Numbered from the stretch's first letter, positions 54,567-63,848 are shown. The stretch is DNA of 64,000 bases from JAGOEF01 sp964511665 (GCA_964511665.1 CAZEHA010000005.1:35170-99169); one strand, 5' to 3'. Notes: a model not told the origin generated them from the sequence alone. Numbers and translations are program-made.

Positions 54567-55330
54567 GCGGTAAATGAATTAATGATTTCGAAAAAATCGT
54601 GAGGTTTAAGCGATGCACCTCCAATAAGCCCACCATCGATATCGGGAAGGGCAAACAAGCCGCGAGCATTGGATGCGTTACAACTGCCACCATAAAGAAT
54701 AGGAACGCTGAATGCCGTGATTTTTGAATACGCTTCTACCAATTGCCCACGTATAAAGGCATGCATTTCTTGTGCCTGCTCGGGGCTTGCCGTTAATCCT
54801 GTGCCAATAGCCCATACAGGTTCATAGGCAATTAGTGTCGATTGCATGTCCTCTTCGTCAATATGAAACAAGCCATCGCGCAATTGTTTGCGAACAACAT
54901 CAAAGTGAGTGTTGTTTTCGCGCTGCTCTTTGGTCTCTCCGCAGCAAAAAATGGGGGTAAGATTGTTTTTAAGGCATAGCCTGATTTTTGCTGCAATATC
55001 TTTATCGGTTTCAAAAAAGTAAGTTCTGCGTTCGCTATGACCAACAATTACATAAGCAGCGCCGACACTTTTTATCATTGCAGCCGATGTTTCTCCGGTA
55101 TAGGCCCCCTGTTCAAATGCAGAGCAGTTTTGAGCAGCAAGGGCTAGCTTTTTGTAATCGATTAGGCCCGACAAACTGTAGAGATGGGTGAAAGGTACCC
55201 CCAAAATTACTTCTATGTTTTTGGGTATGCGGCCCTGATTAATTCCGGCATTTATACTTAATGCCAAATCTTTACCGGTATTTAAATCGGTATTCATCTT
55301 CCAGTTGGCAGCTACAATTTTTCTTCTCAT
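54563..55330 (-). CDS. tpiA: Triosephosphate isomerase
   Basis: This 255-aa TIM barrel has AANWKMN at the start, GHSERR (catalytic His), AYEPVWAIGTG (catalytic Glu and loop 6) and YGGSCNASN. It interconverts DHAP and GAP. It is upstream of prmA with a 4-bp overlap and 37 bp downstream of the DoxX-like gene. Confidence 0.97.
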   Translation of the reverse strand: MRRKIVAANWKMNTDLNTGKDLALSINAGINQGRIPKNIEVILGVPFTHLYSLSGLIDYKKLALAAQNCSAFEQGAYTGETSAAMIKSVGAAYVIVGHSERRTYFFETDKDIAAKIRLCLKNNLTPIFCCGETKEQRENNTHFDVVRKQLRDGLFHIDEEDMQSTLIAYEPVWAIGTGLTASPEQAQEMHAFIRGQLVEAYSKITAFSVPILYGGSCNASNARGLFALPDIDGGLIGGASLKPHDFFEIINSFTA

Positions 55331-55367
55331 AAACTCAATTTACACTTTTGTTGAAACTTCACCTGCA

Positions 55368-56912
55368 TTATTTTTTCTTTCTTTTAAAACCCGATTGTAC
55401 CCAAAACAGCACAGTCATAATCCATATTGCCACAAAGGCAATAGTTAGATTCATGTTTCGGGTTTTCTTCCGGTGCAAATCTTCAATACTATAAGCCATT
55501 AAGTCGCGATTTAGTTCTTCGGGTTGTGGAATATCGCGCCATGCCCATTTATTTAGTACAGTTCCATTCTTAATTAATACCAAACCAGGGTTCGATCTGA
55601 CGATGGTTTTTAGTGTTATTGGGTCGGTGTTGTAGAAATTATAAATCGGTTTGTTTTCAGCAGCAAACTTCTCTATATCTCCGGCCGAGGATGCTGTAAG
55701 GCACATAAAATCATACCCATTTGCTTGGCAATAGGCAGCCAATTTGTTAATGTCGCTGTGTCGTTTGGTGTTTGCTTCATCGAGCAATACACTTATCATT
55801 AAGAATGTGTAGCCCTGATTGTCGAGCACTATATCGGTGATGTCGTCGGTAAATGAAGCGGATTGCGACATTTGATCGGTAGCACCGGTGTAGTAAGCAT
55901 CTATAAAATGATAATCGTAATCGGGCAGATTATACAGATTGAAAATATGCGTTTCGTTATCGTTGTCTTGATATACAAGCTCGATATTGCCGGGATTCAT
56001 TTCGAGATGCGATTTAATCTGCACAAAGTACCAATCGTGTCCGGGAAGGGCATCAATAGTGAAGTCGTTAATTTCGCCATCTTTCTCAAATGTATATAGT
56101 GCATCATATACATCGGGTATTTCTTCAGTGGCTTGTGAGCTTGTTGACAAGTTAACCGGAGTTATGCTGAAATCGTGAATCGGAGGCACGTAGCCTTGTT
56201 TTATCAACTTATGCTGTGCATCAACAAAAGTCCATGATTCGTCGGGCAGGTTTTCGAGTGTGAATTCTTTCTTTTCACCATTCTTCTCGTATATGAAGAC
56301 ACTTTCGTACACATCAACATTGTCGCGTTCGCTTTCGGGAATGCTCATGCCTTCGCGAATATTGGCACCGATTTTATAGGGCCTGAAATCGATGGGTGGC
56401 AAGTGTTGCAGCGCATAAAAGCAAATAAATAGTGCCGCAAGTGTGTAGGCACCCATCAAGGCCCATTGTGCAGGCATCGAAAATGCAGATTTGAATTTTT
56501 TTCGGTAAATAAAAACAAAAATAGTTAGAGCAAGTAATACTACATTCTTGCCGAAAGTTGCCCAGTTCGACAGAATTAGAGCATCACCAAAACAACCACA
56601 GTCGTGAACCGGATTGGCAACAGCCAGCCATAGTGTTAACGGGGTAAACGCTACCATAAATAGCAACAAAGCCCACGACGATAGTTTTGGCAAAATGTTG
56701 AACAGCAGGGCGAGACCTATCACAAGTTCTGCAATAACCATTATAATTGCAAATGGCAAGGCTACCGGCGATAAAAAATCGAGATGCATGGCCACAAAGT
56801 AATCAACAAACTTGTAGGCTGTTCCCAATGGATCAACTACTTTAACATATCCCGAAAAAATAAAAACGATACCGGTAATAATACGGCTCAGATTAGCAAC
56901 AATCTTCATCAT
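55368..56912 (-). CDS. DoxX/MauE-like membrane protein with internal repeats and redoxin-like C-terminus
   Basis: This 514-aa protein has an N-terminal DoxX-like four-helix region (about residues 10-135, including CGCFGDALILSNW, Cys105/107), a fifth helix near 150-170, and a periplasmic part. Between about residues 200 and 345 three related repeats (such as YESVFIYEKNGEKKEFT) are visible. A thioredoxin-like region (AAYCQANGYDFMCLTAS and VRSNPGLVLI) follows. A last TM helix lies at about residues 485-505. It resembles BT_3928-type proteins, and the redox role is an inference. Confidence 0.78.
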   Translation of the reverse strand: MMKIVANLSRIITGIVFIFSGYVKVVDPLGTAYKFVDYFVAMHLDFLSPVALPFAIIMVIAELVIGLALLFNILPKLSSWALLLFMVAFTPLTLWLAVANPVHDCGCFGDALILSNWATFGKNVVLLALTIFVFIYRKKFKSAFSMPAQWALMGAYTLAALFICFYALQHLPPIDFRPYKIGANIREGMSIPESERDNVDVYESVFIYEKNGEKKEFTLENLPDESWTFVDAQHKLIKQGYVPPIHDFSITPVNLSTSSQATEEIPDVYDALYTFEKDGEINDFTIDALPGHDWYFVQIKSHLEMNPGNIELVYQDNDNETHIFNLYNLPDYDYHFIDAYYTGATDQMSQSASFTDDITDIVLDNQGYTFLMISVLLDEANTKRHSDINKLAAYCQANGYDFMCLTASSAGDIEKFAAENKPIYNFYNTDPITLKTIVRSNPGLVLIKNGTVLNKWAWRDIPQPEELNRDLMAYSIEDLHRKKTRNMNLTIAFVAIWIMTVLFWVQSGFKRKKK

Positions 56913-56980
56913 CTCAATCAGTATTTTGGTTTATAATCATCAAATGTAAAAAAAAACAGGCTTCTATACAACGATAAATC

Positions 56981-57685
56981 TCACTGTGAATTGTTTTTTA
57001 ACAAAATATTTTGCTGATGCAGTGTGTCGATTATTTCAGCAAAAATGCTTTCAGCCGGCAACATGGCACCGTTTTTATCTACGCAATCGATTCTGATGAA
57101 TGCTTCATCGGTTTCCACAGCTTTGAGATAGCTGCTTCGCACTTTTTCCTGAAAGCTGATGTCGGCTTCATGAATATCGGCTTTCCCTTGCAAATAATTC
57201 CGTTCGTCGCTGTTGCGGTTTTCCGAAAGCTTTTGTTTTACAAAATCGATTGGAACGTCGAGAAAAATACTTAAATCGGGGCGGGGAATGTCAAAGTATT
57301 TGTATTCCAAATCAAGTATCCACTGATATAGCCTTCCGGCCGCTTCGTCGCTGGTCAATTTGGCACACTGAAAGCCAATGTTGGAATACACATAACGATC
57401 GGCAAGTATCATTTTACCTTGTTGCAGGCTCTTCTCAATAAAGGCCTTTGAATTGTAGCGGTCGCCGGCATACAACAATGCCACAACATAAGGGTCAACA
57501 CTTTCGATACTACCCAAATCGCCACGCAGAAATCGCGCTATCAGTTCTCCAAAATAAGGACTCTCTACAATAGGGAAGTGCAGGTAAGCGTAAGCAATGC
57601 CTTGTTGCTGCAAGTAATGGCGCAGCATGTTTACCTGTGTCGATTTTCCTGAACCATCAAGACCTTCTATTACAATAAAACTCAT
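56981..57685 (-). CDS. tmk: Thymidylate kinase
   Basis: This 234-aa protein has a P-loop GLDGSGKST (residues 8-16), DRYVYSNIGFQ (DRx motif) and a LID region with RNYLQGKADIHE. It phosphorylates dTMP to dTDP. A TTG start two codons upstream is possible; ATG 57685 was chosen. It is divergent from folP. Confidence 0.92.
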   Translation of the reverse strand: MSFIVIEGLDGSGKSTQVNMLRHYLQQQGIAYAYLHFPIVESPYFGELIARFLRGDLGSIESVDPYVVALLYAGDRYNSKAFIEKSLQQGKMILADRYVYSNIGFQCAKLTSDEAAGRLYQWILDLEYKYFDIPRPDLSIFLDVPIDFVKQKLSENRNSDERNYLQGKADIHEADISFQEKVRSSYLKAVETDEAFIRIDCVDKNGAMLPAESIFAEIIDTLHQQNILLKNNSQ

Positions 57686-57747
57686 AAACAAACAAAATTA
57701 TACGCGATAAAAATACTCAATAAAAATGAACTTACCGATTAAGATTG

Positions 57748-57755
57748 TAATTTTG
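57748..57755 (+). promoter_or_regulatory. Candidate -7 element for folP
   Basis: TAATTTTG is an exact TAnnTTTG match 37 bp before the folP ATG. No convincing -33 box was seen. Confidence 0.35.
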
Positions 57756-57792
57756 AATTCTTAATTTAGTGTGCCATCAATAATGTTGTACT

Positions 57793-58662
57793 ATGACGCA
57801 TAAAACTTTGCTGCTGCAAGAGGAATTAGTTTCGCTTAAAAGCCCGTTGATTATGGGCATTGTTAATGTTTCGTCCGATTCTTTCTATACGGGCAGCCGT
57901 GTATATGATGAACCCGATTTATTGGCAAAAACCCGCAAAATGATTGATGGAGGTGCAAATATAATCGATGTCGGAGCTGTTTCTACACGTCCGGGGGCTG
58001 TAATGCCTTCGCTTGCCCGCGAGTGGGAATTGCTTGCACCTGTTTTGTTTTCCATCAGAAACAATTTTGGTAATATTCCAATTTCGGTTGATACTACAAG
58101 GGCACGCATTGCCGAAATGGCGGTAAAGGAATTTGGTGTAGGCATGATAAACGACATCAGTGGTGGGAGTTTCGACCCCGATATGTTCGATACTGTTGCC
58201 CGTTTAAAAATTCCCTATGTGTTGATGCACATGCGCGGCACCCCCGAAAATATGCAGCAACATACTGATTACGACAATATAGTACATGATATGATATGGT
58301 ATTTTGTCGAGAAAATAGAAATGCTGCACGAATTGGGCGTTACTGATATTATTGTTGACCCGGGCTTCGGATTCGCAAAAACACTGGAACAAAATTACGA
58401 AGTACTACATAGATTGCAGCATTTTCTGGCTTTAAATAAACCCTTGCTGGTTGGCCTCAGCCGAAAATCGATGATATGGAAACTGCTGAATATCGCTCCC
58501 GAAGAAGCCTTGAATGCCACCACTGCATTGCATACTATTGCATTAATGAATGGAGCAAGCATATTGCGTGTGCACGATGTGGCTGAAGCCCGGCAGTGTG
58601 TCGATGTTTTTCTGGCTTTGCAAGGCAAACAAAGCCCGCAACATGAAGCCGATAATAAATAA
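57793..58662 (+). CDS. folP: Dihydropteroate synthase
   Basis: This 289-aa TIM barrel has IMGIVNVSSDSFYTGSR, DVGAVSTRPGA, SVDTTRARIA, INDISGG and VDPGFGFAKTLEQN, the standard DHPS segments. It joins pABA to dihydropterin pyrophosphate in folate synthesis. It precedes cdaA with a 20-bp gap, a common pairing in Bacteroidota. Confidence 0.96.
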   Translation: MTHKTLLLQEELVSLKSPLIMGIVNVSSDSFYTGSRVYDEPDLLAKTRKMIDGGANIIDVGAVSTRPGAVMPSLAREWELLAPVLFSIRNNFGNIPISVDTTRARIAEMAVKEFGVGMINDISGGSFDPDMFDTVARLKIPYVLMHMRGTPENMQQHTDYDNIVHDMIWYFVEKIEMLHELGVTDIIVDPGFGFAKTLEQNYEVLHRLQHFLALNKPLLVGLSRKSMIWKLLNIAPEEALNATTALHTIALMNGASILRVHDVAEARQCVDVFLALQGKQSPQHEADNK

Positions 58663-58669
58663 AAAAATG

Positions 58670-58677
58670 TACTTTTG
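58670..58677 (+). promoter_or_regulatory. Candidate -7 element for cdaA
   Basis: TACTTTTG is an exact TAnnTTTG match directly before the ATG at 58683, in the 20-bp gap after folP. It may permit expression of cdaA independently of folP. Confidence 0.35.
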
Positions 58678-58682
58678 TTGCG

Positions 58683-59462
58683 ATGAATACACCTTTGTTC
58701 ATAGTAATTCGTTTTCTCGACATCATCGATATATTGCTGGTGGCTTTTTTGTTGTATCAACTCTATATGCTTATCAGGGGCACAGTTGCCATCAGAATTT
58801 TTGTGGGAATTTTTTCGATTTACATTTTTTGGCTTGTTGTAAAGGCCATGAAAATGGATTTGCTTGCATCGCTGCTGGGGCAAGTAATAGGAGTAGGAGT
58901 AATAGCTCTTATTATTGTGTTTCAGCAAGAAATCAGAAAGTTTCTGATGATGCTTGGAAACCGGTATTTCAGCAAAAACCGATTCAAATTCTACCGATTG
59001 TTTTCTATTAATGCCACTACTTCTCGTTCCGATATTGAGACTATTGCTGAAGCTAGTAAAACCATGAGTCTCGAAAAAACAGGCGCTCTTATAGTTATTG
59101 CCAAAGATGCCGACTTAAGGGCTTTTGCCCAAACCGGTACCATTCTTAATGCTGATATTTCGGAACGTTTGCTCAGGAATATTTTTTATAAAAACTCTCC
59201 GTTGCACGACGGTGCTGTAATAATTTCGGGCAACAAAATGGTTGCAGCCGCTTGCATACTGCCGGTTTCTGAAAATCAGCAGATTTCTGACGACCTGGGT
59301 TTGCGCCACCGGGCAGCCCTTGGTATTTCGGAGGTTTCCGATTCTGTGGCTATTGTGGTGAGCGAACAAACGGGAAATATTTCTCTGGCAAAAAACGGAA
59401 AATTATATGCTGTTACAAGTATCGAACGCTTGATAAAAACCATTGAGAAACAAATGGAATAA
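58683..59462 (+). CDS. cdaA: Diadenylate cyclase CdaA
   Basis: This 259-aa protein has three N-terminal TM helices (IIDILLVAFLLYQLYMLI onward) and a DAC domain with DGAVIISGN and LGLRHRAALGISE, the catalytic DGA and RHR motifs. It makes c-di-AMP from two ATP at the inner membrane. It follows folP, as in many Bacteroidota. Confidence 0.95.
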   Translation: MNTPLFIVIRFLDIIDILLVAFLLYQLYMLIRGTVAIRIFVGIFSIYIFWLVVKAMKMDLLASLLGQVIGVGVIALIIVFQQEIRKFLMMLGNRYFSKNRFKFYRLFSINATTSRSDIETIAEASKTMSLEKTGALIVIAKDADLRAFAQTGTILNADISERLLRNIFYKNSPLHDGAVIISGNKMVAAACILPVSENQQISDDLGLRHRAALGISEVSDSVAIVVSEQTGNISLAKNGKLYAVTSIERLIKTIEKQME

Positions 59463-59565
59463 TAGGTGCAGGTTGTTGGAATTCTCTTGATGTTGTTGCT
59501 TTTGATTTTTCGTGAAATGTTTTTTTTTATAATACCATATAGTAACTATCGATAACCCTTTTATT

Positions 59566-61335
59566 ATGAAACATCTGATTGGCTTTACGGTTTTGCTACT
59601 CGCTGTGCAGATTGGCTTTGCGCAGTACCGGGTAGCCTATTTCGACAACCCCATGTCGCACGAAGTGAAAGAGGCAGATGTTCCATATCTGCAGAGCATG
59701 CATAAGTCGGGCGACACCTTGGCTCAGCTCGATGGCTGGCCCCTTTCGTTTGTGGCGAATCCCACATTCCGAAATTTCAGAGGTGTTACCCTGGAGTATA
59801 TCGACGAAAATGCGGGTCACGAAATTATTGTTGGAGCCAACGATTCGTTGTTTGTGTTGCGTGGCAATGGAACCGTATTATGGTCGTTAAAACTGAATGG
59901 CACTGCTATTTATCCGGCCTCCACCGGCGACATCGACAACGATGGTGAGGTCGATATTGTTGTTGTTACCGGTGGTGTTCCTTACAACGGACATGTGTAT
60001 GCATTCAATAGCAATGGCAGTATAAAAACAGGCTGGCCCAAAACTGTGCCGTCGTGCTGGTTTTTGTGCGCTCCGGTGCTTTGCGATTTAGACGGCGACA
60101 ACAATATGGAAATAATTGTGTGCGAAATGAATACCTCGCAGCCCACTGCCAATCGTAAGCGCCTGCACATTTTTAATCACGATGGCAGCAATTTTTCGGA
60201 AGACTGGCCCAAAAGCCTGCCTGCAACCCCGGCTGTTACACCTGCTGTGGCCGATGTTAACGGCGACGGATCGCCCGATATTTTGGTATGCACTGTCGAT
60301 TCTATTTATTTATTCGACCTGCAGGCTAACCCTATCGCTCCATTCCCAATGTCGATGCCGGGTATGAAGTTCAGCTATCAGTCGCCATTAATTATTGATT
60401 ACCGAAGTTCACCTTACGATTTTCCGGTCGAAATTATTGGTGCCAATCATGGCGACAATCCGGGTTTTTATAAAATATGGTTTAACTACGACCCCCCGGT
60501 ATTTGCTCATTGGCCTACCGATGGAGGCGTTTGGACTTATTCGCCCCCGATGGCTTACGGCGGGCAAACTACCATGCAATACGAAATGATTAGCCAGCCT
60601 TTGAGCGACTACGAAAACGGCGATTCATGCATTTACAACATGGTGTGGTCGTTTGCTTCTTCCGACGAACTTTCGGTTGATGTGGTGCGCTACGATGGCC
60701 TCGAAGGCTTTATGAGTTTGAGTGCTTCGGGTATGGACCTGTTGTATACCGGCTCGAATATGAACGACCAGTATGGCAATGGGTTCTTGCATATTTACGA
60801 TATTGCGAATTATCCGGTAACCGAGTTAGAAGGATTTCCGGTTAAGGTAAAAGGCTCTACATTTATGAATGGTGTCAATCTGGGCGATGTAAATGGCGAT
60901 GGTTTTGTTGATATGGTAGTGTTGGGTTATTCCGATTCGGTGTATATCAATGTAATCGAAACATCGTCGATTGCAGGTCTGCAATACCCACCTTATAATT
61001 CGCCCGATTTGCTGGTGCCGTGTTATCGCGGAAGCAATACCCGTGAAGGAAGGACAGAACCTGTAACTTACGAAAATGCCGAAAATATACAGCAGCAAAA
61101 TCCTGCAGTATATCCCAATCCTGTTACCGATAAATTCTACGTTCGATTACCCCGCGATATGCAGCATTGCACTTTAAAAATGTACGATATCACGGGCAAA
61201 TGTGTTTTATCGACCCAGCTTGATAGCGAGAGGCCCGTCGATGCAAGTGCATTGGGCAGTGGTGTTTACTTTATTAGCCTGAACCAACCCGAAGCCGGTT
61301 TTTACCATGTTCAGAAAATACTGATTAGCCGATAG
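59566..61335 (+). CDS. Secreted FG-GAP/VCBS repeat protein with T9SS sorting domain
   Basis: This 589-aa protein has a signal peptide (MKHLIGFTVLLLAVQIGFAQ). FG-GAP type repeats follow: GDIDNDGEVDIVV, DLDGDNNMEIIV, DVNGDGSPDILV and DVNGDGFVDMVV, Ca-binding DxDxDG loops typical of seven-bladed propellers. The last 80 residues (YPNPVTDKFYVRLP and GSGVYFISLN) form a type A T9SS sorting domain. A surface-attached or secreted protein of unknown ligand is expected. Confidence 0.88.
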   Translation: MKHLIGFTVLLLAVQIGFAQYRVAYFDNPMSHEVKEADVPYLQSMHKSGDTLAQLDGWPLSFVANPTFRNFRGVTLEYIDENAGHEIIVGANDSLFVLRGNGTVLWSLKLNGTAIYPASTGDIDNDGEVDIVVVTGGVPYNGHVYAFNSNGSIKTGWPKTVPSCWFLCAPVLCDLDGDNNMEIIVCEMNTSQPTANRKRLHIFNHDGSNFSEDWPKSLPATPAVTPAVADVNGDGSPDILVCTVDSIYLFDLQANPIAPFPMSMPGMKFSYQSPLIIDYRSSPYDFPVEIIGANHGDNPGFYKIWFNYDPPVFAHWPTDGGVWTYSPPMAYGGQTTMQYEMISQPLSDYENGDSCIYNMVWSFASSDELSVDVVRYDGLEGFMSLSASGMDLLYTGSNMNDQYGNGFLHIYDIANYPVTELEGFPVKVKGSTFMNGVNLGDVNGDGFVDMVVLGYSDSVYINVIETSSIAGLQYPPYNSPDLLVPCYRGSNTREGRTEPVTYENAENIQQQNPAVYPNPVTDKFYVRLPRDMQHCTLKMYDITGKCVLSTQLDSERPVDASALGSGVYFISLNQPEAGFYHVQKILISR

Positions 61336-61381
61336 AAAACTGAGCTGGGTGATGTGTGCTTGTTTTTTACCTCCGTTTCGA

Positions 61382-61582
61382 AAAGCAGCTTTCACTTTTG
61401 ACATTTGACTTCTGACATTTGACTTCTGACCTTTGACTTCTGATACATGAGACGCGATGAATCGCGTCTTTACGGAGCTTTCCTCCCCGTCCGAGTTACT
61501 CGCAGAGAACTCGGAAGTATGCTTCGATGGATTATTTCGAAAGCAGCTTTCACTTTTGACATTTGACTTCTGACATTTGACT
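61382..61582. repeat. 43-bp direct repeat pair around a dispersed element
   Basis: An identical 43-bp sequence (begins AAAGCAGCTTTCAC) is at 61382-61424 and 61540-61582. Between the copies lie the GACGCGAT palindrome (61449-61470) and a CCGAGT element (61491-61514). The repeat contains TTGACATTTGACTTC-like units that recur in short tandem fashion. It lies between the stops of two convergent genes. Confidence 0.7.
61449..61470. repeat. Shortened copy of the GACGCGAT palindrome
   Basis: GAGACGCGAT-GA-ATCGCGTCTT, followed by TACGGAG, matches the inner palindrome and right arm of the element at 23529-23589 with the central dinucleotide reversed. Confidence 0.75.
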
Positions 61583-61589
61583 ATTACTT

Positions 61590-63572
61590 CTATTTCAGTC
61601 CCATTTTGAAGTTGAACATGCCTGAGCCGGGAATTTTTTCTTTATTAGCAAAAGCATGCATGATAGCATCAATTTGAGAAGATGTGTTGGCTTGACTGAA
61701 ATCAATCAGAAACCGGAAAAAACCTTTTGCTTCGAGTTTCTCGCGCACATGAAACAACGAAACCGGATTTTCGGGCCGGACAATGGTGATTCCGTCTTCA
61801 ATGGTTTTTATGTAACGTGCTTTATCGCCCGGCATCGAAAACAATTTTCCGTTTTCGATAGCCACGGGCATTCTTGAGTAGAACAGGTCGGGGAAAAAGT
61901 ACAGTGGCACAATGCCATCACGGCTTTTGCCCGAAATAAGGTTGGGGTAATCGTTTTCGTAAGAATACACAAATTGGTTTACGCCTTCGCTTTTCAGCAT
62001 GAGAGCAGCCATATCGTTGAGAACCTGAATGCCGGGGCCCGCAATACATTTTGCATTGCGCGGATGCAATAGCCGTTGCGACAGGTGATTAATGACAAAT
62101 TGCTGAAAACCCGACTGGGCCATGTAGTTTGCAAATGCTGCATATTCGGAACTGCCGCTTTCCGAAATAAATTTTGGGAAGCTGAACCACAATTTTTGAC
62201 GGATGGGCTTACAAGCCTCGGCCAGCTCGCGCGGGTTGCGGATATGGGCATGTGTAAGTGAGAAAAACACAGCGCTTAATTGATGCATTGGCAAATGGGG
62301 CAGTGCTGTCACATTGTTAATTGTTGCGTACAGCTCATTGCCCCGAATGGGTTTTTCGGGGTTATTCCGATACAGGTTTCGCAGGCTATTTGCGAGTTTT
62401 TTGTCAGCCTGGGGTGGGCGCAGATGTATTGATGGCAGCTTTTCGTTGGAACGAAATCCGCCTGTCGAAATCATAAAAATCGTATCACCCGGTTTTAGCG
62501 GTTGGTTTTCAACTTTTACCGTGACAGTTTTGCCCGATATTTCAAAGGGCTTACAATAAACCGATTCTCCGCTTGCACTGGTATTCACCCTCAGCCGGCA
62601 ATCGCGACCCAGGGGTATAGTAGGGGTAAAGCGAAACCCATCTTGAGTAATTTCGCTGATATTGCCAGCAAAAACACCCGTTTGGTTGTTTTCGCTCAGC
62701 GACCCGCTGACATCGTTGCCAAAAAACCAGGAAGTTTTTTCGCGACCGCCATCGGTTTCAAGCATTTTTAACGCTTCATCGGGCCGGCAGGCTGCATCGA
62801 GGGCCATGCGGTAGGTTTTTGCTGTTTTAAACACATATTCGGCCTGTCGCAAGCGTCCTTCAATTTTCAGCGAGGCTATGTTCATCTTCACCAACTCATG
62901 CAAATGGGCTACCAATTGGTTGTCTTTCAGATTGAATGGGAGGGAGGTCTTGCCTGAATCGGTGGTAAATTCACGTCGGCACACCTGCATGCAATTGCCC
63001 CGATTGGCACTGTTGCCGCCAATATAGCTGCTATACAGGCACATGCCCGAGAATGAATAGCATAAGGCGCCATGCACAAAAACCTCGAGTGGCATTTGGG
63101 TTTTGTTGGCGATGTTTCCGATTTCGGTGCGGGTTAGTTCGCGTGCCAGTATCACCCTCGTTATCCCCTTTTGCAGGGCATAGTTGGCTCCTGCCGAATT
63201 GTGAATTCCCATTTGTGTACTGGCGTGCATTGCAATGGAAGCGAAGTATTTCTTAATCAGATAATAAACGCCCAAGTCCTGAATAATAACCGCATCGGGT
63301 TTCAAAATTGTGAGCCATTGCAGTTGGTTGATTAATTGCGGAATTTCGCTGTTTTTAACCAGTGTATTTAATGTAACATATACTTTCACACTGTTGCGGT
63401 GTGCTACCGAAATTACTCCCGCCAGTTCGATAGGACTGAAGTTTGAGGCGCGGCCTCGGGCATTAAATTGCTTTAACCCGAGATACACCGCATTGGCACC
63501 ACCGGCTATGGCAGCAAAAAACGCCTCGGTATTTCCGGCCGGCAGCAGCAGTTCGGGTTTGCGGTTTTTCAT
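61590..63572 (-). CDS. Peptidase U32 family protein
   Basis: This 660-aa protein belongs to the YegQ/RlhA/TrhP-like U32 family. MKNRKPELLLPAGNTEAFFA is the usual start, LGLKQFNARGRASNF and HGALCYSFSGMCLYSSYIGG are internal signatures, and the Cys-rich NRGNCMQVCRREF segment may bind a cluster. Members act in tRNA or rRNA hydroxylation in E. coli, so 'peptidase' may be misleading. An upstream ATG would translate part of an 8-bp tandem repeat, so ATG 63572 was chosen. Confidence 0.88.
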   Translation of the reverse strand: MKNRKPELLLPAGNTEAFFAAIAGGANAVYLGLKQFNARGRASNFSPIELAGVISVAHRNSVKVYVTLNTLVKNSEIPQLINQLQWLTILKPDAVIIQDLGVYYLIKKYFASIAMHASTQMGIHNSAGANYALQKGITRVILARELTRTEIGNIANKTQMPLEVFVHGALCYSFSGMCLYSSYIGGNSANRGNCMQVCRREFTTDSGKTSLPFNLKDNQLVAHLHELVKMNIASLKIEGRLRQAEYVFKTAKTYRMALDAACRPDEALKMLETDGGREKTSWFFGNDVSGSLSENNQTGVFAGNISEITQDGFRFTPTIPLGRDCRLRVNTSASGESVYCKPFEISGKTVTVKVENQPLKPGDTIFMISTGGFRSNEKLPSIHLRPPQADKKLANSLRNLYRNNPEKPIRGNELYATINNVTALPHLPMHQLSAVFFSLTHAHIRNPRELAEACKPIRQKLWFSFPKFISESGSSEYAAFANYMAQSGFQQFVINHLSQRLLHPRNAKCIAGPGIQVLNDMAALMLKSEGVNQFVYSYENDYPNLISGKSRDGIVPLYFFPDLFYSRMPVAIENGKLFSMPGDKARYIKTIEDGITIVRPENPVSLFHVREKLEAKGFFRFLIDFSQANTSSQIDAIMHAFANKEKIPGSGMFNFKMGLK

Positions 63573-63607
63573 GGCGTAAAAATACGAAATATGTGCGATT
63601 ATTTTTT

Positions 63608-63671
63608 GATGTGCTGATGTGCTAATGTGCTGATGTGTTGATGTGCTGATTTGCTGATTTGCTGATGTGTT
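63608..63671. repeat. Tandem array of eight 8-bp units (GATGTGCT)
   Basis: Eight consecutive octamers of GATGTGCT with one-base variants occupy the DNA just upstream of the U32 gene start. Such arrays are frequent before Bacteroidota genes. Because the unit is not a multiple of three, unit loss or gain would shift the frame of any upstream extension. Confidence 0.85.
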
Positions 63672-63775
63672 GATTTTATTTCTTCTTGCAGGCCCGAAGA
63701 AGCTGGGTTTCACGCAAAGCCGCTAAGGCGCAAGGGGAGAATACAAGATTCGACATGTTGGAAGTTTCGTTTCAT

Positions 63776-63799
63776 TCGAGTCCTCTGCGAGTGACTCGG
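63776..63799. repeat. Dispersed CCGAGT element, second copy
   Basis: This 24-base sequence is the inverse complement of 61491-61514 with three mismatches and is itself partly palindromic (CGAGT ... ACTCG). It appears to be a dispersed element of the genome. Confidence 0.6.
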
Positions 63800-63815
63800 A
63801 TGGCGATGGTTGGAT

Positions 63816-63848
63816 AAAAAAAGCCCCTCATTTAACCGAAGGGCTTTT
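63816..63848 (-). terminator. Hairpin terminator for the partial T9SS gene
   Basis: AAAAAAGCCC and GGGCTTTTT arms with an AT-rich loop lie directly after the stop at 63885 in the leftward direction, with a T-run on the minus strand. Confidence 0.65.

Noticed and set aside
63608..63671. Possible CRISPR array
   Set aside because: The units are contiguous octamers without spacers, so this is a simple tandem repeat.
61590..63713. Longer start for the U32 protein at 63713
   Set aside because: The added 47 residues translate the octamer repeat (NQQISTSTHQHISTSAHQ-type low complexity) and are not expected in the family.
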